Positions 1 to 8,291 of a DNA stretch of 64,000 nt are shown in pieces. A program made the translations under genes and the position numbers. Every line of letters begins with the position of its first letter. Within the stretch, counting starts at the first letter, position 1. The DNA lies in contig NC_010718.1 of assembly GCF_000020005.1 (NCBI RefSeq), positions 2,686,001 to 2,750,000 on the forward strand, written 5' to 3'. This DNA comes from Natranaerobius thermophilus JW/NM-WN-LF. Lineage in GTDB: Bacteria > Bacillota > Natranaerobiia > Natranaerobiales > Natranaerobiaceae. The notes beneath the pieces were generated by a model, which was given only the letters and a program-made list of their open reading frames with translations, did not search any database and had not been told where the DNA came from.

Positions 1-1023
1 TAAAGCATCGCCATCAGTGTTTACTACATTAAATGGAACGTCGTACTCGCCTGGTAATTCTTCAACAGCTTCAAAGTCAGCACGAGCTGTGTGATTCTCT
101 TGCTCAGCTCTTAGTCTATACTGATCTTCTACGTCAGGAGTGATTTCTACAGTAATTTTACCTTCTTCAGTTTCACCTGAAGCAGGATCGGCTATGTCTG
201 ATCCGAAAGGTACATCAGTGAATTCAAAGTCAACTTTTTCATCAGCTTCTTCTACTACGTCTCCGGCTTCATTAACTAAAGCAAAAGTGATTTCTGAATC
301 TTCGTCCACTACAAAAGTTTCTGGTTTTTCGTGAACTATAAGGTCAGCAACTTCGCTATCTTTTTCAAGACTGAAATCTACAGTCCTAATATCGTCAACT
401 TCTACATCTCCAGTTTTACTTTCATAACCTGTTTTGTCAGCTTCGTAATCATATTCGCCTTCTCTTAAGTCAATAGTTGCTTCACCGTCTTCGTCAGTTG
501 TAATTTGATCATCGTTAATGTCTATTTCTACACCTTCAAGAGCTTCGTCTTCTTCGTCAGTTATATCAAATGTAACAGTGTACTCAGTTGGGTCTATGAC
601 ATCGATAGTAGCTTTCTTTTCTTCAACTCCATCCACACCTTTAATTGCCATAGCTTCAACTGTAATTTCTAATTCTTCACCATCTTGTAATGTCAAGTCT
701 TCAAAAGTCATAACAACTTCATTGTCAGCAATTTTTTCTACACTTGTAAATTCTTCGTCATCAAGCTCTTCACCAAACTCCCAAGCCTCTGATGATCCAA
801 TGAAGTCTTCATTAAATTCATATTCCTCATCGATTTCTAATTCTACTTCTAGTTCGTCGTAATGTCTTTCAGGAATTTCATCTTCTTTTGCTTCAAGGTA
901 AACCGCCTCTGCTACTGAGTCACTTTCTCCATCATCGCTAGCGATAGCAATGCCGCTGAATAGAGTTAAAATCATGGCGAATGTTGTCATGAGTGATAAG
1001 GTCTTTTTAAGCGTGTTCGACAT
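1..1023 (-). CDS. Secreted acidic surface protein, C-terminus off the window
   Basis: The first ~28 residues form a signal peptide: MSNTLKKT, then a hydrophobic stretch ending GIAIAS, then an acidic mature start. The remainder is extremely rich in Asp and Glu. It contains an Ig-like or carboxypeptidase-regulatory-like beta-sandwich unit (pattern ..LEGVEIDIND..TTDEDGEATIDL.., roughly residues 175-225) followed by other Ig-like stretches. Start ATG at 1023 has AAGGAGGG about 10 nt upstream. The acidity suggests a halophile. An S-layer or adhesive surface protein is plausible, but no SLH or sorting motif is visible because the 3' end lies beyond base 1. Confidence 0.75.
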   Translation of the reverse strand, partial: MSNTLKKTLSLMTTFAMILTLFSGIAIASDDGESDSVAEAVYLEAKEDEIPERHYDELEVELEIDEEYEFNEDFIGSSEAWEFGEELDDEEFTSVEKIADNEVVMTFEDLTLQDGEELEITVEAMAIKGVDGVEEKKATIDVIDPTEYTVTFDITDEEDEALEGVEIDINDDQITTDEDGEATIDLREGEYDYEADKTGYESKTGDVEVDDIRTVDFSLEKDSEVADLIVHEKPETFVVDEDSEITFALVNEAGDVVEEADEKVDFEFTDVPFGSDIADPASGETEEGKITVEITPDVEDQYRLRAEQENHTARADFEAVEELPGEYDVPFNVVNTDGDAL

Positions 1024-1984
1024 GTAAACTTTCCCTCCTTTTGATTTTCCTTATGTTCCTTTAGAACATAAAGCTCTTCAGATCTAACAAGCAATTGGTC
1101 GACCAAAATCAATTGGCTTTGTGAAACGATTAAGCTTCCTTCTGACCTTCTCCCATTATCACCCCCTCTATAGGAGTATTTCAATATACTTATGCCGAGA
1201 TAGCTCGGCTGATACGCACTTTTATAAAGTTTTATGTATTTCTTAAATACATAAGAGAATTAAGCCAAAAGGCATTAACATTCGGAAATTACAGGAGGGA
1301 AAGATACACAGGTAACCGTCCACTGTTCAATCCAGTGGCCGCATGCGCCTTGTATCTAACCATCTAAAAACCTCCTATTCAGTTATCAAAGAACTATTAA
1401 GGTATTAGTCCGCCTTAAAGTTATTAAACATCCCCGTATTATGGAGATGCTACATTTCCTCTAACATAAAGTATTCTAGCTAAATTTTGAAAGTCCTGCA
1501 TAATTTTAATAAATACTTTATTAATATGGTAACTACTATATTTTTTGGTTTATCAGGAAAATCATTCCTACGTCCATTCAGACGTAAGCCCCTTGGAGAA
1601 TGTTCCATGTTTTTTAAAATTTTTCAAAGAAAATTTTAAATCGTTTTTGTTTATCTTTCACTTTACCTCTTGTATAGGGCTGCGATTCAGCGTTTATTTG
1701 CTACTTCTAATGCGAAAAAGTATCGTGCGGAAAGTTTATGTATGATTTCCATTATTTACTTAACTCTCTGCTTATTATTTATAATATACGCTACAATTTC
1801 TGTCAAGGGTTTTAGTGGTAAATTTCACTATGTTAAAAATCGCTATAACTGGCTAGATATTGTATTTTTTAGCAGGAGTCAATTGTTTTGCAGAGAATTT
1901 ATAGTTTGGAGGTTTTTTCCTATCAATGAATAAATTATCAATAATAGCTTATCTATAATAATTTAATAAATGGAGTTGATTATT
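1024..1984. other. Long intergenic region with structured leader of the surface-protein gene
   Basis: This is a 960-base gap between divergent genes. On the minus strand it can fold into several hairpins: 1443-1449 with 1429-1435 (one mismatch), 1413-1418 with 1397-1402, an outer stem 1351-1356/1303-1308 enclosing CCACTG/CAGTGG at 1333-1338/1320-1325, and GCCGAG/CTCGGC at 1194-1209. I could not match this to a riboswitch class. Towards the plus-strand gene there is TACGTC/GACGTA at 1569-1586 followed by a weak hairpin and a T-run near 1596-1620, but no convincing promoter. Confidence 0.4.
1289..1363 (-). CDS. Possible 24-aa leader peptide
   Basis: ATG at 1363 is preceded by AGGAGG about 8 nt upstream, the best ribosome binding site in this leader. 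It opens a 24-codon frame (MVRYKAHAAT...YLSLL) ending in TAA at 1289. The frame coincides with the stem-loop formed by 1303-1308 and 1351-1356, so translation could alter folding of the leader of the surface-protein gene. It may equally be a chance frame inside a structured RNA. Confidence 0.3.
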   Translation of the reverse strand: MVRYKAHAATGLNSGRLPVYLSLL

Positions 1985-3826
1985 ATGACTGCAAAATACA
2001 TAAAAAGAGGAATCCAGGTCCTAGTAGATATGTATCTGTTCAACCTGGCCTTTATCATGGCACTATTGTTTAGATTCGATGGTTTTGTCCCGGAAGAATA
2101 CTTGATTATGTATCAGGATAGTTTCTGGTGGATAACGGCAGTATTCATTCTCACTTGTATAGTCTTTCGGCTGTATCACAGATTGTGGTCTTATGCCAGT
2201 ATTCACGATGTGATAGTCCTGGGAACAGCCATCACCATCGGTTCCATTTCCGTTTATGCAGCTACTGTTGCTTTAGACATGATGTTTCCCAGAAGCATTT
2301 ATCTTATCTCCTTATTTTTGAACCTGGTATTTCTCGGAGGATATCGGCTGGGCTTTCGAGTCCTCAATATATATAAACGGTTTGGCTTGAGTCCTCTAAA
2401 AAAGCAAAAACCCAAAAATAGAAAAAACGTACTAATAGTAGGTGCTGGAGATGCCGGCAATATGGCTCTAAAGGAATTAAACCAACACCAGCTAGACCTC
2501 TCAGTAAATATTGTTGGTTTTTTGGATGATGACCAGGAAAAACAGGGTTGTCGTGTGAACGGAGTCAAAGTTCTAGGTTCTACCGATGAACTTGTTAAAA
2601 TCTCCAAGAAAAAAGATGTAGACGAAGTTGTAATTGCCATGCCTTCAGCTCCTCAACAGGTGATTCGCTATCTCATAAAAACTTGTAGCGATTATTCTAT
2701 TAAAACTAAGATTATACCCGCTGTTCATGACTTAATTTCTGGTAGGGTTTCTATCAATCATTTAAGAGAAGTAGAAATCGAAGACCTTTTGAAAAGGGAT
2801 CCCATCGAACTGGATATAAATCAAATTGCCGGTTATTTAACTAATAAAGTGGTCTTGGTTACAGGGGCCGGAGGCTCCATCGGTTCGGAACTCGTCAGGC
2901 AGATTGCCAACTTTAATCCTCAAACTATATTACTTTTAGGACACGGTGAAAACAGTATTTTCGAAATTTATAGAGAAATGGTAGAAAAATTTCCTAAAAA
3001 TAGATTGGTACCCATCATTGCCGATGTTAAAGACAGGGAAAAAATATTTCAAATCGCCAAAGATTACGAGCCCGATGTAGTATTTCACGCCGCCGCACAT
3101 AAACACGTGCCATTAATGGAACAAAATCCAGAAGAAGCCATTAAAAACAATATCTACGGCACAAAAAACCTGGTAGATGCAGCTCATCACCATAAATCCC
3201 AGCGCTTTGTATTGGTTTCCACAGATAAAGCCGTTAACCCCACTAGTGTCATGGGAGCTACTAAACGAGTTGCAGAACTAATCGTAGAAAACATGGCTCA
3301 AACAAGTGAAACCAAATATACAGCTGTCAGGTTTGGTAATGTCTTGGGAAGCAGAGGTAGTGTGATACCTCACTTTAAGGAACAGATCAGTAAAGGTGGG
3401 CCAGTCACAATTACCCACCCCGAAATGACAAGATACTTCATGACAATTCCTGAAGCTTCCCAGTTAGTCATAGAGGCCGGAGGAATGAGTAAAGGCGGAG
3501 AGATTTATGTACTAGATATGGGGCAACCGGTAAAAATTGTTGACCTGGCAAAAGATCTAATCAAATTGTCCGGGCTGGAGCCGGAAAAGGATATTAAATT
3601 AAGCTATACCGGAATAAGGCCTGGAGAAAAACTCTACGAAGAACTCCTGACAGAAAAGGAAAATGTCTCCAAGACAAAACATGACAAAATTTACATCACT
3701 GACAATACGGTTTCCGATACAAATGAAATGAAAAAAGAACTACATGCCATGGAGGAAATAATAGCTGCAGATTTAACTTTCTTAGAAAAACAGCTCCTAC
3801 AAGAATCGAAAACTGGAACTGAATAG
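1985..3826 (+). CDS. Membrane-bound EpsC/CapD/FlaA1-type nucleotide-sugar epimerase/dehydratase
   Basis: The N-terminus has four to five membrane segments (residues ~10-110). A Rossmann-like domain follows with GAGDAGN (~150), then an SDR domain with TGAGGSIGSE (~290). The usual catalytic Tyr-Lys pair is replaced by VMGATK (~421), typical of the WbpM/FlaA1 class of UDP-GlcNAc 4,6-dehydratases. It would make the deoxy-keto sugar precursor for bacillosamine-like or FucNAc-type residues. GGAG at 1972-1975 lies 9 nt before ATG 1985, so I prefer this start over the in-frame ATG at 1970. It faces away from the other polysaccharide genes. Confidence 0.9.
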   Translation: MTAKYIKRGIQVLVDMYLFNLAFIMALLFRFDGFVPEEYLIMYQDSFWWITAVFILTCIVFRLYHRLWSYASIHDVIVLGTAITIGSISVYAATVALDMMFPRSIYLISLFLNLVFLGGYRLGFRVLNIYKRFGLSPLKKQKPKNRKNVLIVGAGDAGNMALKELNQHQLDLSVNIVGFLDDDQEKQGCRVNGVKVLGSTDELVKISKKKDVDEVVIAMPSAPQQVIRYLIKTCSDYSIKTKIIPAVHDLISGRVSINHLREVEIEDLLKRDPIELDINQIAGYLTNKVVLVTGAGGSIGSELVRQIANFNPQTILLLGHGENSIFEIYREMVEKFPKNRLVPIIADVKDREKIFQIAKDYEPDVVFHAAAHKHVPLMEQNPEEAIKNNIYGTKNLVDAAHHHKSQRFVLVSTDKAVNPTSVMGATKRVAELIVENMAQTSETKYTAVRFGNVLGSRGSVIPHFKEQISKGGPVTITHPEMTRYFMTIPEASQLVIEAGGMSKGGEIYVLDMGQPVKIVDLAKDLIKLSGLEPEKDIKLSYTGIRPGEKLYEELLTEKENVSKTKHDKIYITDNTVSDTNEMKKELHAMEEIIAADLTFLEKQLLQESKTGTE

Positions 3827-3843
3827 GTAGGTAGTTGACAAAT

Positions 3844-3906
3844 AAAAAACCTAGAATTCTGGACCATGCCATACATAAGTTTTAGCAGTCCAGATTCTAG
3901 GTTTTT
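3844..3906. terminator. Bidirectional terminator between convergent genes
   Basis: Arms 3844-3864 and 3888-3906 pair over about 19 bp with a single bulge, around a 23-nt loop. A T-run follows on plus, and the A-run 5' of the left arm gives a U-tract on minus. It serves both the dehydratase gene and the radical SAM gene. The right arm is almost identical to the right arm of the hairpin at 5181-5230. Confidence 0.85.
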
Positions 3907-3940
3907 CTTATTTTAAATTTTGTACTAGCTTTTTGTTGGC

Positions 3941-5149
3941 TTAAGAATATTGCTTACAAAAAGCATTTATAAATGCTTTTTGTAAATCCTCATCGTATCC
4001 CAAGCAACTACAAGCGCCACATTGAGTTTGAATATTATCAAGAAGTTCCGGATTTTCTTGATATATCATTTGGAAAGCTTTGCCTATAGCCATATTTTCA
4101 ATTTCCATATACCTTGATAGTACTAATAAGGAGTGATAAACTTTTCTCGTTAATCCAAAACGCCCATCTGAACGTGGGTTATTAATACCATCTATTATTG
4201 ATACCAAGGATTCTTCATAAATATCACCTACAGGATAAGCATGATTCCCACATGTATAAACTATCCCATCACAATCTATAAATAAATCCCCATGGTGCTT
4301 TCCACCATCGTAGGCATTCTCTCTGGGAATGAAATGTGGGCATTCAATATCAAATAAATCTTCACCTTTTTTATTCTCTAAAATATCATCATCAAATTTC
4401 TCTGCATCTCCGATACTGGCTACATTTAAATGTCTTAAAAATACTTGTCCTTTTTCATTTTCATATACTTTACTATTAGTAGATTTTTCTTTTAAGTTCA
4501 TCCCCAACTTATTCATAACGTCTTCTACGATTTGATTTGTATATTCATCTAGTGAACCACTTGAAGTCGCCGTCACTCTCAGTTGATAGCCAATTGCATC
4601 TAAAGAGTGTTTTTTGCCATAGCCCTCATTTAAAAATTCATTAATCGCTCTTGATACAGCTTCTGTAGGAACAGCATTATATACATCTGAATAGACATTT
4701 TGAAGGGTTGTATGACTACTATCCACACTGAAATATACCCTAATAACACCGGCATCCTTTAATGATTTTACTATCTGTTTTGTATTCAGATTAAATAATC
4801 CAGCTCTATTAAGTATTTCCTGATTTTGTTTTTTATAATTACCATAAGCTCCTATAAGACCACCATTTGTTATAACCGTTGGAAGTAAACCCCTTTCAGA
4901 TGAGTAGTCAGACAATTTTAATAAATTCTCATACTCCATTAAAGGTTCACCGCCAGTCCAATAAACACCAATCATCCCAATATCAGAAGCTTCATCAATA
5001 AGTTGCTTTATTTTATCTACAGAAAGTTGTTCATTTACACCATCATTCCTATTTCTTGTTGTTTTATTAAGACAAATTGGACAGTCATTATTACATTTGG
5101 GGGTTAAAGCTATTTTCAGTTGTGCTGTAGGCTTAAACAGTTTAGTCAT
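3941..5149 (-). CDS. Radical SAM protein, probable SPASM-like type
   Basis: The signature CNNDCPIC (C-x3-C-x2-C, residues 19-26) binds the 4Fe-4S cluster and S-adenosylmethionine. GGEP (~66-69) is the usual SAM-contact motif. The C-terminal third adds further cysteines (CPHF..., CDGIVYTCGN, CGACSCLG) in a pattern like SPASM or twitch auxiliary clusters. Substrate unknown: no peptide precursor is visible next to it. The gene stands alone between two near-identical terminators (3844-3906 and 5181-5230) inside a polysaccharide region, so it may be an inserted cassette. GGTGGAG lies upstream of the ATG. Confidence 0.8.
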   Translation of the reverse strand: MTKLFKPTAQLKIALTPKCNNDCPICLNKTTRNRNDGVNEQLSVDKIKQLIDEASDIGMIGVYWTGGEPLMEYENLLKLSDYSSERGLLPTVITNGGLIGAYGNYKKQNQEILNRAGLFNLNTKQIVKSLKDAGVIRVYFSVDSSHTTLQNVYSDVYNAVPTEAVSRAINEFLNEGYGKKHSLDAIGYQLRVTATSSGSLDEYTNQIVEDVMNKLGMNLKEKSTNSKVYENEKGQVFLRHLNVASIGDAEKFDDDILENKKGEDLFDIECPHFIPRENAYDGGKHHGDLFIDCDGIVYTCGNHAYPVGDIYEESLVSIIDGINNPRSDGRFGLTRKVYHSLLVLSRYMEIENMAIGKAFQMIYQENPELLDNIQTQCGACSCLGYDEDLQKAFINAFCKQYS

Positions 5150-5180
5150 AGTATTATCAACTCCACCCTAGCTAAAAATT

Positions 5181-5230
5181 ACCTAGAATCATGGACCTTA
5201 TTAATAAATAAAGTCCAGATTCTAGGTTTT
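5181..5230. terminator. Terminator downstream of the Wzz-like operon
   Basis: Arms 5181-5197 and 5213-5227 pair with one bulged base, with an 11-15 nt AT-rich loop. On minus it is followed by AATTTTTA, so it terminates the leftward 10841-5275 operon just before the radical SAM gene. The segment AGTCCAGATTCTAGGTTTT is nearly the same as the right arm of the terminator at 3844-3906. Confidence 0.8.
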
Positions 5231-5274
5231 GTTCACACTAAAAGATTATAGTATTTAATCTCATATATAGCATA

Positions 5275-6843
5275 CTATTCTTTTTTATTTCTATCCGTTC
5301 TTGTCCAAAACTCGTGGAAGAAAGACCCGAAGACTCCGATCATGAGACCAAGGACAGCTCCCAGGGCCACATTCAACTGCAGGTTACCTCCTTCAGTTCC
5401 TGCAAAGGGCATCCTGGCATAGCTGATTCCTTCCCGGGCTCGTTCTTCATAGTATTCTTCCATCATATTATTGTGTATATTTACCAAGCGGTTTAAATCA
5501 GCTACTAATCGGGAAATATCCGTATCTACCTGCTCTTTAAGCTCTTCCAAGTCCATACCTGAGCCGGGATTATTTCCTTCATTGTCATCCTCTAAGTTAT
5601 CATTATTGTCTAAATTGTCAACTGAGTTATCCTCTACATCATCACTATTCTTAGCAGCCTTAGCAGCTTCCATCCGTTCAATATCTCTTTCCAAACGTTG
5701 GATTTCGTATTTTTTATCTATGGAATCATCGGCAGCTTCCAAGGAAACCTCTAACAGCTGGGGATAGAAGTTATCGGCATACAACTTATCGTAAATCTCT
5801 CCCAGTAGATCGTGATCCCCTTCTTCAATCACACTGGGGAACATGCTGGGAAGATCTCCCGTCCTCAACTGATCGGCATCTCCTAGAAGTTCTCTGACAT
5901 GATCGGCTTCTCTTTGTTTTTTCTCTTCTTCTCTTTCTAGTTCATCTATCATTTGACTGTATCTCGTTATGGCTCTTTCAGGGTCCTTTGAAAGAGCATT
6001 GGTCCTGATGGCAGCTGATATATCCTGATACTGAGTTTCTTCTAGGGATTCTAAATCCCTTAACAAGTCATGAAAGGACATTCCGTAAGTTGAAGAATAA
6101 AATTCATCTATGGGAGTTTCTGCAAATTCTTCCTCATCATCTGCTTCCTCAAGGAGTTCCTCTATATGATCTTGAAACATTCCTTGATATGAACGCAAAT
6201 TCCTGGCTATAAAAGGATAGTCCATATCTAAAAATTCTTCATGATCTTCCGTCAACCTAGGAAAGGGAGGTCTTTCGATAAATTCACTAGTATATTCCTG
6301 TTGATACACATCTATTACCCGGGAAATAATCTGTCTCTTGAGCTGTGTTGACATTTCGATATCTTCATGCTCATAGATGGTAAGTTGATATTGATGTGCC
6401 GGTTCTGTTTCTTCATCGTCATCATCTACGGGATAATACAGTTCTTCCACCTCTAATACCTCTCGGAGTTCACGAACTCCCAGATCATACCTGTCAAGCT
6501 CCAAATCTTCCACTACCCGGGACAAAACATAGGGAGATATAATATCTGAGGTGGAAAAAGCTTCTCCACTAGGGTATTCTCCCTGCTCTATTTCATCAAA
6601 TTCCATATCCAATATGGTTGCCACATAGGGCTCACGGATTAACAAAGTGAATATCCCTGCTAAAAAGACAGCTACGGCCATAATCCCTGCAATAAGCCAT
6701 TTGCGTTTTAGAAGGACTTCGATCAGTTCCCGCAGGTCTATCTCCTGCTCACCAAAGTCCTGATTTTCTTGGACGGTATGATCTTGTCTCTCTTGATTTT
6801 CTTGGCTTTGTTTTTGTTGATTGTTTTTATCCTGTTTTGTCAT
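5275..6843 (-). CDS. Wzz-like polysaccharide chain-length determinant (first of two)
   Basis: The architecture is that of a polysaccharide co-polymerase: a short cytoplasmic head rich in Gln/Glu, one membrane helix (~40-60), a long acidic extracellular domain with coiled-coil stretches, and a second helix close to the C-terminus (~490-512). The last residues (HEFWTRTDRNKKE) are cytoplasmic. No tyrosine kinase domain is fused. Start ATG 6843 has GGGGGAG 8 nt upstream, so it overlaps the preceding gene by 17 nt and is translationally coupled. It probably sets polymer length with the Wzy-like protein upstream. Confidence 0.75.
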   Translation of the reverse strand: MTKQDKNNQQKQSQENQERQDHTVQENQDFGEQEIDLRELIEVLLKRKWLIAGIMAVAVFLAGIFTLLIREPYVATILDMEFDEIEQGEYPSGEAFSTSDIISPYVLSRVVEDLELDRYDLGVRELREVLEVEELYYPVDDDDEETEPAHQYQLTIYEHEDIEMSTQLKRQIISRVIDVYQQEYTSEFIERPPFPRLTEDHEEFLDMDYPFIARNLRSYQGMFQDHIEELLEEADDEEEFAETPIDEFYSSTYGMSFHDLLRDLESLEETQYQDISAAIRTNALSKDPERAITRYSQMIDELEREEEKKQREADHVRELLGDADQLRTGDLPSMFPSVIEEGDHDLLGEIYDKLYADNFYPQLLEVSLEAADDSIDKKYEIQRLERDIERMEAAKAAKNSDDVEDNSVDNLDNNDNLEDDNEGNNPGSGMDLEELKEQVDTDISRLVADLNRLVNIHNNMMEEYYEERAREGISYARMPFAGTEGGNLQLNVALGAVLGLMIGVFGSFFHEFWTRTDRNKKE

Positions 6844-8191
6844 TGTCTTTCTCCCCCGTATCCATAAAGGCATCTTTTTGATTAGAAACCACTCGGCTAA
6901 TATCTCTCCGGTACTCTTTAACTATTGCCGCTCCCAGACCGGCAAAGGCTCCCATTACTCCAAACAATCCTAAATTTATAATTATACTTCTCACGCCCCG
7001 TTCTCTAGGGCCTTGAGTAATCTGCACCGTATCTTCACCGGCCAGTAACTCCCTTCTCATATCTTCAACGGCTTGTACATAATAATCCAAGTCCGATAAA
7101 ACTCCGTCGATTTCCTCATTTACTTCTTGCATGGCCTGTTCCGCTTCTTCTCCCTCGGCTATATCTCCGGCTTCAATGCCTTCCATAATGTCACGGTAGT
7201 ACTCCAAATCTACATTCAAGGCTTGGGCTTCTACCCCGGCATCTAGGGATCGTTCTAAAAGTTCCGGTATGTAATCCTGGCGAAGAAGGTCCTGGATAAT
7301 GTTTTCGCTATCTTCACCTTCCTCAATGTCATACTCCTCTTCCAGGTCAAATTCACCATCTTCTATCTGGCTCAGTAAATCTCTGGCATAGTCAGAGCGT
7401 TCCTCGTATTCCGCTATCTCTACTTCCAGATCCTCAACCAAGTTCTGATATCTTCTCAAAGTGACATCAGGATCTGTGGTGAGATTGTGCTCTTTTATAA
7501 TGGCCCTGATCTCGCCTATTTTAGTTTCTTTCAGGTCCTCAAGATGATAGGCCATATCGCTGAATGTATATCCATGTTCTTGAGATTGGAAACTGGGATT
7601 TCGCATTTCATAAACCTCTACGTTATCGGCTAACATATTTACCTGATGCTCTAAAACCATGGGGACAAAGGGATAATCATCTCTCAGTACCTCTTCCACA
7701 TCACTTTTAAAAGAATCTGATAAAGGATGTTCCATACCAAGTTCTATTCCATGGGCCTGTTCAAATTGATCCACTATGGCCTGTAACAGCTGATACTGTT
7801 CCTCCTGGCTTAGGTCAAGAGCTTCCCCGTCGATTATATTAATTCTATATTCATTGGGATGGAATTCATCTACTGCATCACTGGTTCTTCCTCGAAGTTC
7901 TTCAGGAATATAACCCTCAACCTCTAAATGGAGAAATAGCTCCCTTCTAGAAAGTTGATCATCCAATCCTGTTTCTTCAAGGGCTCCTTCAAGCACTTCA
8001 TCACTCAAGAAGTCATTTTTATCAAAACTGCTTCCATCGGGATATTCTCCTTGATGGATATTCTCAAACATGAGATTAGCAGTCACACTGCTATAACTGT
8101 CTCCAAGACTGTGAAAGTGATATCCCAGTCCCAGAAGAAGAAACACTATTATTATGGCTATAATTAATTTTAGTTGTCTAAATACCAGCAT
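6827..8191 (-). CDS. Wzz-like polysaccharide chain-length determinant (second of two)
   Basis: It has an N-terminal helix (residues ~7-25), a highly acidic exterior domain of about 370 residues with heptad-like helices, and a C-terminal helix (~405-425) followed by a basic tail. The layout matches its neighbour at 5275-6843 and both share the opening ...ANLMFE../..TILDMEFDEI.. pattern, so the pair probably arose by duplication. AAAGGTG precedes ATG 8191. Two co-polymerases in tandem may act as a hetero-oligomer. Confidence 0.7.
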   Translation of the reverse strand: MLVFRQLKLIIAIIIVFLLLGLGYHFHSLGDSYSSVTANLMFENIHQGEYPDGSSFDKNDFLSDEVLEGALEETGLDDQLSRRELFLHLEVEGYIPEELRGRTSDAVDEFHPNEYRINIIDGEALDLSQEEQYQLLQAIVDQFEQAHGIELGMEHPLSDSFKSDVEEVLRDDYPFVPMVLEHQVNMLADNVEVYEMRNPSFQSQEHGYTFSDMAYHLEDLKETKIGEIRAIIKEHNLTTDPDVTLRRYQNLVEDLEVEIAEYEERSDYARDLLSQIEDGEFDLEEEYDIEEGEDSENIIQDLLRQDYIPELLERSLDAGVEAQALNVDLEYYRDIMEGIEAGDIAEGEEAEQAMQEVNEEIDGVLSDLDYYVQAVEDMRRELLAGEDTVQITQGPRERGVRSIIINLGLFGVMGAFAGLGAAIVKEYRRDISRVVSNQKDAFMDTGEKDNDKTG

Positions 8192-8291
8192 CGCACTACA
8201 CCTTTCTTGTTTGGTTTAAATTGGTTTCCATACATCTATTCAACACGCATCGGGATTTTCCTTCCATTTAGGCCACATTTTGGGTGGTAAA

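Noticed and set aside
140-862. Serine/threonine-rich rightward reading frames
   Set aside because: They are the antisense of the acidic surface-protein gene; Glu/Asp codons read backwards give Ser-rich frames.
1303-1356. Cobalamin riboswitch suggested by GCCACTG
   Set aside because: The motif is part of a simple hairpin here and the other conserved cobalamin segments are not present; the downstream gene has no B12 link.
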